Position numbers and translations under genes: made by a program. Under the pieces are notes generated by a model. It was given only the letters and a program-made list of their open reading frames with translations, had not been told where the DNA came from and searched no databases. A DNA stretch of 29,265 nucleotides from Euprymna scolopes (Eukaryota > Mollusca > Cephalopoda > Sepiida > Sepiolidae), in assembly GCA_024364805.1 (NCBI GenBank), contig CM044500.1, positions 105,656,127 to 105,685,391 on the forward strand, in the 5' to 3' direction. Positions 8,165 through 17,583 of this stretch are shown one piece after another; position 1 is the first letter of the stretch; the number at the start of each line of letters is the position of its first letter.

Positions 8165-9309
8165 TCTGTTATTATATAAAAGGAGATTTATGTGTGTGTG
8201 TTTGTGTGTGCGTGTATGTGAGAGTTCGTTTCCTATGGACCCGAAAACAACTGGGCCAATTTTAATGAAATTTCATACAAAGGTACTTTATGTGCCTGGC
8301 AATGTTCTTAGATAAGTATTAATAATTGAAATGCGAAAAATGGTGTGATCCTTCTACCGCTCCAGTAGATATCTCACTGCTGATGCAATTCTCTATCTAT
8401 ATAAAAGCCAAGTACGTCCAAGGATGGAGTACTGCTGCCATATCTGGGCAGGAGCTGCTAAATACAGCCTATCCTGCCTTGACAGAGTATAAAATAGACT
8501 TTGTAGCCTAGTGGGGGATGCCCTTTTCTCTTCCCTGCAACCTCTTTTGCACAGAAGGGACGTTGCGAGCCTGTCATTGTTTTATAGTTATTTCCATAGC
8601 AAGTGCTCGTCTGAGCTCCAATCTCAGGTCCCTTCTTACAAATCTTTCATGGTAAACACCTGTCTAGCTGAAATCACTGTCAGTAATTTTCCCCACTCTT
8701 TATCTGTGCCCAAATCAAAACGTAGATTCCATGAACAAAGCTTCTTTCTTAGAAGTGTTGGCCTGTGGAACTCTCTTCCGTTTGCCTGTTTCCCACCTGA
8801 CTACAACTTGGATGTCTTCAAGTTCAACATAAACAAGTTCCTGATGAACCGCCCCCTTAAGTAAGACACTTTATCAGATCTCCATTACTAGCGATTACTA
8901 CAATATTATCTCATTGATTACTCTACACGCAATAACCCTTATCCCCAAGTGACCTCCGGGCCTTGATAAGTGGTGACTTCTCGGCAAAAAAAAATAAATA
9001 AATAAAAAAAAGTCTGATAAAAGAAGGAACAGGCGACTTTTGCATTTTAAACATTAATGCAAGCCAGTATAAAAAAGTAATTTTATAAAATAAACACTAG
9101 ACTCTACTAGCTCTCTACAGTGCAATGTAGTCTACAATGTATTGTGGACTAAATAACTGTGGGAAGGTGTGTGAAGCTTCCTCCCAGGGCGCCGTGATGG
9201 GTCCCAACTAAAGTAGGTAATCAATCGATTTGATTAAAAAATAGGCGATTTCACTGATTTCGATAACAATAAAAATTCGATCTCAGGCAACGTCGGGTCT
9301 CCCTGATAG
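8165..9309 (+). mobile_element. Type B Helitron-like element, copy 3, split by a LINE
   Basis: The 5' part (8165-8332) starts TCTGTTATTATATAAAAGG, then a GT-rich run and CCTATGGACCCGAAAACAAC, and resembles 6260-6440. The 3' part (9012-9309) resumes with GTCTGATAAAAGAAGGAACA and runs to the hairpin CAGGCAACGTCGGGTCTCCC. The intervening DNA is a LINE with its tail. The copy also lacks roughly 180 bp of the middle region after the LINE, and its CTAG end has decayed. Confidence 0.75.
8333..9011 (+). mobile_element. CR1/Jockey-type LINE, 3' fragment (family 1, copy b), inserted in a Helitron
   Basis: Encodes the C-terminal part of a non-LTR reverse transcriptase polyprotein. RPRMEYCCHIWAGAAKYS is followed by CLDRV, an in-frame stop, then a frame running to 8864 (MGDALFSSLQPLLHRRDV, LSLFYSYFHSKCSSELQ, RRFHEQSFFLRSVGLWNSLP, ending NRPLK). 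It is followed by the family 3' UTR with GACCTCCGGGCCTTGATAAG and an A-rich tail. MEYCCHIW, LWNSLP and the short 3' UTR are typical of CR1/Jockey-group LINEs of invertebrates. The 5' end is truncated, so it is dead on arrival. Confidence 0.85.
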
Positions 9310-9403
9310 AGAATTGGCTGTGTAATAATAAATACGAAATCTGCATGAATTAAAATATATTTAAGCATATTTCACTACCGGGCAAGCCCCCCCCCCCTGC
9401 TAG
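9310..9403 (+). mobile_element. Type A Helitron 3' end (copy 3)
   Basis: ATAATAAATACGAAATCTGC, AATTAAAATATATTTAAGC, a C-rich degenerated hairpin and CTGCTAG followed by T. It directly abuts the type B end, so one terminus lies next to the other. Confidence 0.6.
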
Positions 9404-9535
9404 TTTAAAAATAGTAAATCAGCAGCGACCATTAAGGTATAAGGACGTTTTCACTTGTGCTTATTCGCACTTGTTTTGTCTTTTTCTTAATATTTTTATC
9501 GTGTTCTAACAAAGAAGAAAAAATTGAAGATGCAA

Positions 9536-9578
9536 TAGAATAAGAAGAAGAAGTAGAAGAAGAAGAAGTAGAATAGAT
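9536..9578. repeat. Purine-rich array (GAA-based), left flank
   Basis: AGAAGAAGAAGTAGAA-type repeats. The same array continues at 10290 beyond the LINE. Confidence 0.8.
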
Positions 9579-10289
9579 TCAATAGCAATGGCCAAGAACA
9601 CATTACCCGAAAGTACTTCCTTTAAACTCCTCGGCCTAACATTTACAGGGAACATGAACTAGAATAGATACATTGAGAGCATTGCCAAGGCTGCTGGGAA
9701 GAAGGTGGGCTCTCTCTACCATGCTAGAAAACTACTTGCGCCTGAAAGTATTCTGTACTTCTACAAGGCCACCATTCACCCATGTATGGAGTACTGTTGT
9801 CACATTTGGGCTAGTGCATCTGCTACTTGTTTCTAACTCCTTGACAGGGGTCAAAAGAGAGTCGCCAACCTGATAGGTCCTGAACTGTCATCTAAGCATC
9901 AGCCTCTGTCCCATCGACAAAATGTTGCATCTCTCTGCCTGTTCTACAAGTACTTTAATGGTGAATGCTCTGACGAACTACAAGCACTTGTACCCCCTCG
10001 ACGTAAATACCCCCGACAAGCAGCAAAATCCCACCCCTATACAATAGAGATCCCTATATATAAGAAAGCCTTCTACTCTAATAGTTTCTTCCACAGAACT
10101 GCTAGACTTTGGAACTCGCTTCCGGGATTCTGCTTTCCCAAATGTACTGACATGCAGAAGTTCAAGTGTAATGTGAACAGACATCTTGCTACTCATCTCC
10201 CTTCATTATACCCCTGCAACTTATATCCCCGATAGTAGCCCCCTACTTCAAAGTGGCACTGTGCCTTGTTTGAGGTGAAAAATGAATAA
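9579..10289 (+). mobile_element. CR1/Jockey-type LINE, 3' fragment (family 2, copy a)
   Basis: Translates as the C-terminal region of a LINE polyprotein in one phase with two internal stops: SFKLLGLTFTGNMN, RYIESIAKAAGKKVGSLYHA, LYFYKATIHPCMEYCCHIWA, LDRGQKRVANLIGPELSS, HRQNVASLCLFYKYFNGECS and SFFHRTARLWNSLPGFCFP, ending with a stop near 10235. The 3' UTR CTTCAAAGTGGCACTGTGCC, TTGTTTGAGGTGAAAAATGA and an A-rich tail differ from family 1 but match 21925-22072. It sits inside a GAA-rich array and is 5'-truncated. Confidence 0.85.
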
Positions 10290-10482
10290 TAAAAAAAAGA
10301 TGAAGAAATAGAAGATGAAGAAATTGAAGAAATAGAAAAAGAAAAATGGAAGAAGAAGAACTAGAAAAAATAGAAGAAACAGAAGAAAAAGATAGAAGGA
10401 AAAAAAGAAATAGAAAACAATAGAAGAAAAAGAAATCGAAGAAGAAGAAGAAGAAGAAGAAGAAGAAATAGAAGAAGAAATA
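10290..10482. repeat. Purine-rich minisatellite, right flank
   Basis: Degenerate GAAGAAATAGAA units passing into pure GAA trinucleotides near 10438-10465. Confidence 0.85.
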
Positions 10483-10544
10483 AGTATTTATGGTGGAGAA
10501 AGAGGTTCAATATGAACCTCAATGTGCATGAAGATACTTATAGT

Positions 10545-10780
10545 ATAATGAATTATGTATAAGAAACTAGCTAAAATACTCCTCTAAAATTATAACTCTT
10601 ATGTCTTGGTGCTCATGGGTTTTTAATGACTTATTTCATCTACTTGGTCATGCTAGCCATAAATAAAAAAAGTCTGACGCCTATCATAACGCAATGATGA
10701 ACTAGATCATATTTAATGATTAAACAAAGTAGCTGAAGTATACACCTACAACTAGTTTTAAATATTTATACATCTCTCTT
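10545..10780 (+). repeat. Dispersed repeat C, copies 2 and 3
   Basis: AAACTAGCTAAAATACTCC, TCTAAAATTATAACTCTTAT, TCATCTACTTGGTCATG, then TATCATAACGCAATGATGAA and ACACCTACAACTAGTTTTA. The second half is shared with 12560-12630. Confidence 0.65.
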
Positions 10781-10914
10781 GTCACAGCTAGTTTAGATAT
10801 TTGGGCTATTCATAACTTTAAAAAGCTGATTTTTAAAATGAATAGATACATGTAGATTATGATGCAGGGTGAGATACAACACAGTTCACGATGTATGAGA
10901 TAAACGCTGAAGAA

Positions 10915-11000
10915 GAAAATGTAATGAGTTATGTACACTAAACTAGCTAAAGTACTCATCTAAAATTATAACTCTTCCATCTTGGAGCTCATGAGTTTTA
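10915..11000 (+). repeat. Dispersed repeat C, copy 4
   Basis: AAACTAGCTAAAGTACTCAT and TAAAATTATAACTCTTCCAT, ending GAGCTCATGAGTTTTAATGG, where the satellite begins. Confidence 0.65.
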
Positions 11001-11812
11001 ATGGTTTGGTTATTTTATTTTATAGCAGACCAACATTTTTCAAGTTGTTTAATGCTGAATCCAATCAAATGTTTTTTTTTTTTATTTAATTCAAGTTCTT
11101 TAAATCGTTTCAAATATTTATTTATGGTGTTTGGTTTGGTTGTTTTGTTTTATGGCATATCAACCCTTTTCGGGTTATTAATGCCGAATCCAATCATTTT
11201 GGTGAAAGTTTTTATGCTTCAAGTTCTTTATATATTCAAATATTTATTTATTGTGTTTGGTTTGATTTAGTTGTTTTGTTTTATGGCATATCAACTAGCG
11301 ATGGGACGATTCCAATAGTTTTCCTGATTCCGATACAATTACCGATTCCAATTCCGATTCTTTATAAATCTCTAATTATTTAACTATAAGATTGTTATTT
11401 TCACCGATTTTCGTAAAAAGCACATATTAAAAATGCAGATATTTTTCTAAACTTCAAAATACACTTGTGCAGGATGATCTATCGATTCTAGCTTTACTAT
11501 TATTTTAAAAATCAATGAATATTTACTAATTTGTCAATATTACCAGGAATGGAAGATTTTACTTTAAACAAAATCAAATAAAAAAAGACAATTAACAGAA
11601 TCGATTTGGCATCAGAAAATAGGCACCAATTTTTTCAATTCCGATACCGATTCTGATATCCTCAAATGTTCCGACTTTTACGATTCCCAATTCTAATTCC
11701 AATTAATCGTCTCAACACTAATATCAACCCTTTCCGGGTTATTTAATCCCGAATCCAGTCATTTTGATGAAATTTTTTATGCTTTAATTCTTCCTATGTT
11801 TAAATATTTATT
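11001..11812 (+). repeat. Satellite S, about 126-bp units, interrupted by a MITE
   Basis: Three successive units starting near 11001, 11124 and 11250 share GTTTGGTTTGGTTGTTTTGT, ATGGCATATCAACCCTTTTC, GGGTTATTAATGCCGAATCC and CAAATATTTATTTAT. The third unit is split by the hAT MITE at 11296-11720. An isolated copy occurs at 15838-15935. Confidence 0.8.
11296..11720 (+). mobile_element. hAT-type MITE, copy 2, with perfect 8-bp target duplication
   Basis: The 425-bp element begins TAGCGATGGGACGATTCC and ends TAATCGTCTCAACACTA, giving imperfect terminal inverted repeats TAGYGNTGRGACGATT. It is flanked by identical ATATCAAC at 11288-11295 and 11721-11728; removing the element and one flank restores the satellite unit. 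The 8-bp duplication and TAG-type termini are hAT superfamily hallmarks. It encodes nothing. Confidence 0.9.
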
Positions 11813-11835
11813 TATTGTGTTTGGTTTGTTTCACG

Positions 11836-12350
11836 TTGAATCTAATCTTTGCAGGCTATTTTATTGTCGAATCTAATCTTTTCAGGTTATTTTATTNNNN
11901 NNNNNNNNNNNNNNNNNNNNNNNNNNNNNNNNNNNNNNNNNNNNNNNNNNNNNNNNNNNNNNNNNNNNNNNNNNNNNNNNNNNNNNNNNNNNNNNNNNNN
12001 NNNNNNNNNNNNNNNNNNNNNNNNNNNNNNNNNNNNNNNNNNNNNNNNNNNNNNNNNNNNNNNNNNNNNNNNNNNNNNNNNNNNNNNNNNNNNNNNNNNN
12101 NNNNNNNNNNNNNNNNNNNNNNNNNNNNNNNNNNNNNNNNNNNNNNNNNNNNNNNNNNNNNNNNNNNNNNNNNNNNNNNNNNNNNNNNNNNNNNNNNNNN
12201 NNNNNNNNNNNNNNNNNNNNNNNNNNNNNNNNNNNNNNNNNNNNNNNNNNNNNNNNNNNNNNNNNNNNNNNNNNNNNNNNNNNNNNNNNNNNNNNNNNNN
12301 NTTTATTGTCGAATCTAATCTTTTCAGGTTATTTTATTGTCAAATCTAAT
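11836..12350 (+). repeat. 31-bp minisatellite spanning an assembly gap
   Basis: Units such as TCGAATCTAATCTTTTCAGG plus TTATTTTATTG lie on both sides of 405 N (11897-12301). The unit is a shortened, re-amplified piece of the 126-bp satellite. The array length is unknown, and open frames drawn through the N run are meaningless. Confidence 0.85.
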
Positions 12351-12504
12351 GGACTGATTTGGTTGTGTTATAGAGAAAAAATTTTGTTTTTGTTTTAGAA
12401 CATGATTGAGTTTTGCAAAGAGGTTAAAAAAAAACAATAGTTAATGTTTGGAGCACTTCTGATCAGAAGCCGGTACCTTCAGACACTCTGATCTGATAAC
12501 ACTA

Positions 12505-12630
12505 GATCTAAGTTTTAATGGTTTATTTTATCTACTTCGTCATATATAATTAGCGAAGTTGTGTGCTTATCATAATACCATAATGAACTAGGTCAAGTGT
12601 GTACCTACAACTCACTTTATAAATATCAGT
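12505..12630 (+). repeat. Dispersed repeat C, copy 5
   Basis: AAGTTTTAATGG, TTATCTACTTCGTCAT, CTTATCATAATACCATAATG and GTACCTACAACTCACTTTAT parallel 10600-10775. Confidence 0.6.
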
Positions 12631-12870
12631 GTTTATGAATCATCATAAGATTCAATTGGTTTGCAAAGCTTTTCAGAATTGTTTACTGATATGACAAAAT
12701 TTCAAAGAATCAGTTCCTGATTAGTTTTTAAAGGCTGTCAGCTCGTTGCACTTCTAATTTGAGATAGCATTTACATTAGTCTGTCTCGCTTACGGTGAAA
12801 ATCGCCAATTTTTATCGTTAAATATTTATATTTTGACTACCATTATGTATACAATCACTTTATAATGATT

Positions 12871-12930
12871 CATACATCGATTATGGCAACACTTTATCTC
12901 ATACATCAATTATGGCAATACTTTAAAGGC
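12871..12930 (+). repeat. Short tandem duplication, about 31 bp
   Basis: CATACATCGATTATGGCAAC is followed by CATACATCAATTATGGCAAT, each then ending ACTTTA. The rest of 12635-12925 holds no recognised feature. Confidence 0.6.
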
Positions 12931-13488
12931 CAGAAATGACCAAGACCTTTCCGATTCTCTCTCTCTTCTGATCTTAAAAACGTGAAGCAGTGAGGAAAAA
13001 AGGTGGCCGGTTAATTTTAATGCAGCTACAACGAAGCATCTCTCTTTTCATCATAATCGTTCTGATGCTCATCAGACCTTAATTGAAATGAATGAATTTC
13101 GTCTTGAGGTAGCACAATGTCCTAGCAAGCTTCTAAGACTGACCTGTGCTTCTGATCTGAAATGGAACACATACATCAAATTTGTTGCCAAGATCGCTGG
13201 AAAAATGATTAGATCATTCTACCGCTGTAGTAGATATCTCATTGCCAATGCAGTGCCCTATATGCATAAGAGTCAAGTACATCCTAAAATGGAGTACTGT
13301 TGCCACAACTGAGTAAGAGCTGCTCATTGCACTCTATACTATCTTGATAGGGTTCAAAATTGGCTCTGAAATCTAGTGAGTGATGCCCCTTTCTCTTCCC
13401 TTCAATCTCTTTCCCACAGAAGAGACATTGCGAGCCTGTCTCTGATCTATCGCTATTTTCATGGCAAGTACTCGTCTGAGCTCCAATG
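12925..13488 (+). mobile_element. CR1/Jockey-type LINE internal fragment (family 1, copy c)
   Basis: Covers the segment just C-terminal to the reverse transcriptase: SDLKNVKQ-like words, VNFNAATTKHLSFHHNRSDA, IEMNEFRLE, SDLKWNTYIKFVAKIAGKM and MEYCC, then SLSLIYRYFHGKYSSELQ-like sequence. It overlaps the start of copy b and the minus-strand copy at 18219-18557. Several frame changes and stops. It is truncated at both ends and stops at GAGCTCCAAT without 3' UTR or tail. Confidence 0.8.
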
Positions 13489-13852
13489 AAATTGTGTATG
13501 CGTATTTATTGTAAGTTATACACTGTTGTTTCTTATTTGTTATAAATTATTTATTGAAATAAAAATGCAATAACATAAAGTACTAACATGGAATTTCAAA
13601 GTAATCTATTAAAAAAATAATTGCAAAATTAAATCCACTAGAACGCATTTCTATGTTTTCGTAAATAAGTCAGCTATTTTAATCATCTTCAAGTTGAAAT
13701 TAAAAAAAAGAATGATTTTGTAACCCTTCCAAGTTTGGAAGACATTTTGAAGCATTTTAACTAGAAAGTCATATTTGGCTTTAAGATTCTTAGCAAATCC
13801 TCATGTATTAAAAAGTTTATTACATCCAATAATGCTATGAATAGACATTATA
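13489..13852. other. No recognisable feature
   Basis: AT-rich DNA between a LINE fragment and a Helitron 3' end; no gene or matched repeat. Confidence 0.45.
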
Positions 13853-14099
13853 TATAAAAATAATTTTATAAAATCAACAGTAGGTTCTCTACAGTGCAAT
13901 GTAGACTACAATGTATTGTGAACTAAGTCACTGCAGAGAGGCATGTGAAGCTTCTTACCGGTGCACTGTGATGGGTTCCAAATTGATTTGATTGAAAAAT
14001 TGGGCGATTTTACCGATTTCGATGACAATAAAAATATGGGAGTGTGAAGCATTCATTGATCATCATTCAATTCCGGGCAATGTCGGGTCCCCCTGCTAG
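13853..14099 (+). mobile_element. Type B Helitron-like element, 3' end (copy 4)
   Basis: The best-preserved type B terminus in the window. AGTAGGTTCTCTACAGTGCA, TGATTGAAAAATTGGGCG, ATTTCGATGACAATAAAAAT and the hairpin CCGGGCAATGTCGGGTCC, ending CTGCTAG before T. 5'-truncated. Confidence 0.75.
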
Positions 14100-14608
14100 T
14101 GTAATATAAACCAACATCTCGCTCGTCTACTCTAAACACGGTCTCAAATAGTAGCCCTTTACGATCCAAGTAGCAATATTCTTTGTTTGGGGTAAACAAG
14201 AACCCCCCCCCCCCCGATAAACTACATTGATAGTGAAACTGGTGCGTGGTTGTCATCACAAAACTATCACAAGTACAACTAGTCATATAAAAAAGCAAAC
14301 TACTTTATAATCAAAGTTATTTTTATTATATTTCTAACCCCCCCTCCTCCTCCCATTCTCAGAATCGTTCGATGATAATTCAGAGATAAGAGTTTCGATT
14401 AATAATATCAGAAATGGGAATCTTATTCCTCCCACCAAACTGTTGCACTCATATCCGCTTGGTTCAATGTTTTCATAATTAGAGCTTCTTTGTGTGCAAT
14501 GCTTGAGGCGACAGCTTGTCAAGAGATTATAATAATCAATTGCAGACCACATTTGTCATTCTAGTATGATGTGTAAATGGTAACATAATAAACTCAGACG
14601 TTTATAAT
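14100..14608. other. No recognisable gene
   Basis: Contains poly-C runs near 14205 and 14338. Two minus-strand open frames of 72-81 codons (14053-14298 and 14334-14552) have no family signature. Confidence 0.45.
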
Positions 14609-15110
14609 CTATTCAATAATATAAGAGTGATTTATCTGCGTTTGTCTGTCTGTCATTCTCCTTGTCTTTCGGTTATTTTTAAACATTATAAAGTAAACAA
14701 GAGTGTCATAAGATCATACACTTCTAACCTATTATCTACATCTATATAAAGTATTGCGTATTATTTTTCTGATAAAGTTCGAATAAAGTACTAGGTAAAA
14801 TCCAGTTCTAAGTGAAACACTTTTGGAGACAGACGGCTCAATCCTTAGTGCTGGCGATACGAAGAAAACAATTGTGAATTACTTAATACGTCTATCCGAT
14901 CATGGCTGATGGAACAAGAACATGCTACCACTGTGGATTGATTAAAGGGTTCTGTTTAAAATTCCATGCAGATGTCCAAATTTGACAGCAAGATTCCCGA
15001 GTTTGACAAAAAAGATTCCAGAAAATACACCTAAAGAAGGTTGTAGGTTATATCAGGTGGAAACATTGTGAAAATAACACTAAAGATGAGAACAGTAGTC
15101 TGAATAATCC
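14609..15110 (+). mobile_element. Helitron-like element, type A, 5' and internal part (copy 4)
   Basis: Begins after A with TCTATTCAATAATATAAGAG and TCTGCGTTTGTCTGTCTGTC, the design of the Helitron 5' ends here. The internal block from about 14870 is shared with the minus-strand segment 19675-19850, and GAACAGTAGTCTGAATAATC is shared with 5280-5300. The type A 3' end is missing; a 5S-like segment follows. Confidence 0.5.
14902..14985 (+). pseudogene. Short MAD-start frame, conserved between element copies
   Basis: A 27-codon frame beginning MADGTRTCY and containing FCLKF. The other copy (19691-19825, minus) begins MADRMRACY with SCLKF at the same residue positions: Cys8, Tyr9, and Cys-Leu-Lys-Phe at 18-21. 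It could be the first exon or N-terminus of a protein of the parent element, or a captured gene piece; no known family is recognised. This copy stops early. Confidence 0.3.
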
Positions 15111-15132
15111 AACGTTGTATGTTTATATGCTT

Positions 15133-15243
15133 GTATGTATACGGCATAATCATTTTCTTGTCAGACCACCAAAGTTAAGCAACGACGTGCTTGGCCAGTA
15201 CCAGATGGGTAACCATTAGGAATAGCAGGCACTGCATGTGCTC
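15133..15243 (+). pseudogene. 5S rRNA-derived segment
   Basis: GTCAGACCACCAAAGTTAAG, CAACGACGTGCTTGGCCAGT, ACCAGATGGGTAACC and AATAGCAGGCACTGC follow the conserved body of animal 5S rRNA in the right order and spacing, including the internal pol III control regions (AAGTTAAGC and GATGGGTAACC). The first part is shortened by about 20 nt and many bases differ. It is a 5S pseudogene or the head of a 5S-derived SINE. Confidence 0.7.
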
Positions 15244-15537
15244 TCCGCTTATCTTGGCATTGTTTCCAGTTATCCTGAAATTTCTACTTGGCACTGGCAT
15301 CTGACAGTGCTAACTCAGAAGAGGTGTCGTTGGAGATTACACAACGCTTGCCACAAAAATTTAACGTGCAAATGAGAGCATCATCAGAGATATTTCATGG
15401 TATCCATCGAAATCGATGGTTGGACATCATATTTGTATGCATAGGATTCACTCCTAAACTAATTAACCGATCATTATGTATTTTGAAACATCAATGTGAG
15501 TTTTAAAGACGTGTTTAGTTCTAATGACTGCAGAGGA

Positions 15538-15622
15538 AGATTTGTATAGTATAGAAAGATTTGTATAGTATAGAAAGATTTGTATAGTATAGAAAGATTT
15601 GTATAGTATAGAAAGATTTGTG
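15538..15622 (+). repeat. 19-bp tandem repeat, four identical units plus a partial
   Basis: AGATTTGTATAGTATAGAA is repeated with starts of the shared TTTG at 15541, 15560, 15579, 15598 and 15617. The units are identical, so the expansion is recent. Confidence 0.95.
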
Positions 15623-15837
15623 CAGAACGTGCAATTTCATTGCTATGGCCACATTGGAAGAATAACCAAGAATTTTTGGGTTAGTAGATGTAGAACAGTT
15701 GCAGTATTATTAAACGAATTGATGAGTGCTTAGTGTATTAAATACAAAACAATTAAGTGAATAGGTTCTGTTCACAAGGGAAGTCAAAAGAAAACATTGA
15801 GAGGAAGTGATAAGAATAGACCTGATGGCTGGTTGGT

Positions 15838-15935
15838 TAATTGTTTTTGTTTTACGGCATATCAACCCTTTTCAGGTTATTTAATGCTGAATCCAGTGAT
15901 TTTGAAGAACAATTTTTTAATAGAATATATTTGTT
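15838..15935 (+). repeat. Isolated unit of satellite S
   Basis: ACGGCATATCAACCCTTTTC, AGGTTATTTAATGCTGAATC and TTTTCAAGT match the 126-bp unit at 11124-11249. Confidence 0.75.
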
Positions 15936-16437
15936 TTTTTCAAGTCGGTTTCTATTTAACCCATAGTTGGGACTCTAACAGATACTAACACTCCGGGTCA
16001 GAGTGGACCTGGGAGCAATGGTAATTAAAAGGTGACTCAACACTCCCCAAAGCCTGCAAGCTGGGACCTCACTATCGGATATAGTTTAAGGTTATATCCA
16101 GGACTAGACCTGATGGAATGAGGGATAAATAAAGGTCTGCTCAGAGATAGATTGCTTAGACCGGCAATTTCTTAAAGCTGTCAGCATGTAGAATAGATGA
16201 TAAACTGAATTTGATGATGAATGACAGCTGTTGGGTGGCGTAAGGTTTCTAAATGTAAGTAATATCAATTCATAGGAGCTAATATCAACATAAACTGTAA
16301 GATTATTTCCTATAATAATCTGTTACAAAAACAAGGCTCTTCTATAGGCAACGAATCATGTATTTATTTAAATGAACTACACCACTGGGTGTCGGTTGCC
16401 GGAAGTTTAGACACTGAAGAAAGAAATTAAATAGTAA
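15936..16437. other. No recognisable feature
   Basis: Includes a locally less AT-rich stretch (15990-16130) that differs from its surroundings but gives no motif I can name. Confidence 0.4.
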
Positions 16438-16537
16438 TATTAGGTTGTTCTAAAAGTTCATAAGCACTTATGAAAAATTGAATTTTTATGCATTTTTTAA
16501 TTATTTTATTTTATTTTTTTTTGCGTTTATATTGTTA

Positions 16538-17064
16538 CTAGCGAGGGGTACCCGGCGTTGCCCGGGTGTTTGGAGGTATGTGGGGGGGGGGTTAAAAAAA
16601 AGTAAGTATGAGGATCGAACCCGAACCGTTGAGGCAAAGTTGTGAAAAAAAATAGTGCGACGTTAACCATTGCTCCACCGCGACATGCTTACGGAAACAC
16701 GTTTGAATTTATTTAATTATTTGCATTTAGCAGGTGCTCGTTTTAATGAGTTAATGAGGTCGATTTTGACTGCGGGATTTCATTTACTGCTGAACGCTTT
16801 TTTCCCCCCAACATATTATAGGAAAAAGACTAACCCACATGCGGCGAGTGACAAATATTGAATATTTATCTTCCCGAAATTGAGCAAATTAAATAGACAG
16901 GCGAGCATCGTTGTTAACTGTGAGATATTACGATTTATATGTGATATAAAAAGTTTTAAAAAGTTGTGAAGCGAGCGACCGCTTCTCTGAAGGAAGCCTT
17001 TTGTAGACACACAGAAAAAGCGAACACACATACATACATACATTTTCGCTTTTATATTTATAGA
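16538..17064 (-). mobile_element. Non-autonomous Helitron nested in the mariner
   Basis: On the minus strand it starts TCTATAAATATAAAAGCG followed by a TATG/TGTG-rich run, and ends with the hairpin ACCCGGGCAACGCCGGGT (stem 16550-16555 with 16562-16567) and CGCTAG followed by T. It lies between the mariner left end and its transposase start. It carries a tRNA-like module and no Rep/helicase. Confidence 0.8.
16609..16684 (-). other. tRNA-like module inside the nested Helitron
   Basis: Minus strand GTGGAGCAATGGTTAACG resembles an A box and D-arm, and GGTTCGGGTTCGATCC is an excellent B box/T-arm. The anticodon region is disrupted by a T-rich run. The Helitron at 22248 has the related TGGCGTAATGGTTAG. 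Confidence 0.55.
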
Positions 17065-17094
17065 AGATTAGTAATCTTCATCTTTCTTCTCCAT

Positions 17095-17583
17095 ATGACA
17101 ATTGATAAAATTAAGATGCTAGTTTTGATTCGTTACTGCTGGAAAGTTGCAGAACAGATTTGTGCTACCGAAGGTGAAGGAACAATTGCATATGTGGTGA
17201 TCTCAAACCGGTACAAGCGTTTTCATTCTGGCGACATGAATCTTGAAGATAAATATTGTTCAGGACTTCCGTTAAAGCTAGATGGTGGAGACTTGCAAAT
17301 TATTGCGTCTTCATCGAGAATTGGCTGATGAGTTTGGAGTTGGCAAACTGACAATTTATTGACACTTGAAGAAACTTGAGTCTGTTCACAAAAGCTGCAG
17401 CAAAATCTGCACGAGTTCACCAAAGCAGACGCCCACAGATGAGTTGAAATTTGCCGTCAATTTCTCAGCAAGCCATTGGACAAATGTTTTTTGGAGCATA
17501 TTGTAACATTGAATGAGAAATGGGTTTATCTCGCCCAGCACAATCGAGACAAGCGATGGGTTCAGAAAGTCTTTGAAAATTAT
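17095..17583 (+). pseudogene. mariner transposase, N-terminal part, decayed
   Basis: Starts MTIDKIKMLVLIRYCWKVAE. It contains the helix-turn-helix region words RFHSGDMNLEDKYCSG (compare RFRSGDFSLEDRPRSG) and, after a frame change, LADEFGVGKLTIY, stop, HLKKLE. Then HIVTLNEKWVYLAQHNRDKR corresponds to the TGDEKWV block with the first catalytic Asp replaced by Asn (codon near 17512). Sequence homologous to the second and third catalytic residues is deleted, so it cannot encode an active enzyme. Confidence 0.85.

Noticed and set aside
8326-8511. A 61-codon plus-strand frame
   Set aside because: It is the wrong phase of LINE copy b; the correct phase reads RPRMEYCCHIWAG.
11815-12349. Open frames of about 166 codons
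   Set aside because: They run through the 405-N assembly gap and have no meaning.
13060-13079. Palindrome TCTGATGCTCATCAGA with a hammerhead-like CTGATGA on the minus strand
   Set aside because: It lies inside LINE coding sequence (NRSDAHQT), and no GAAA with a pairing stem II follows.
16966-17328. A 120-codon frame with apparently novel N-terminus
   Set aside because: The first third is the nested Helitron read in frame with the mariner; the true transposase start is near 17095.
17325-17365. CTGATGAG resembling a hammerhead core
   Set aside because: It encodes LADEFG of the mariner transposase and lacks a GAAA and paired stems.
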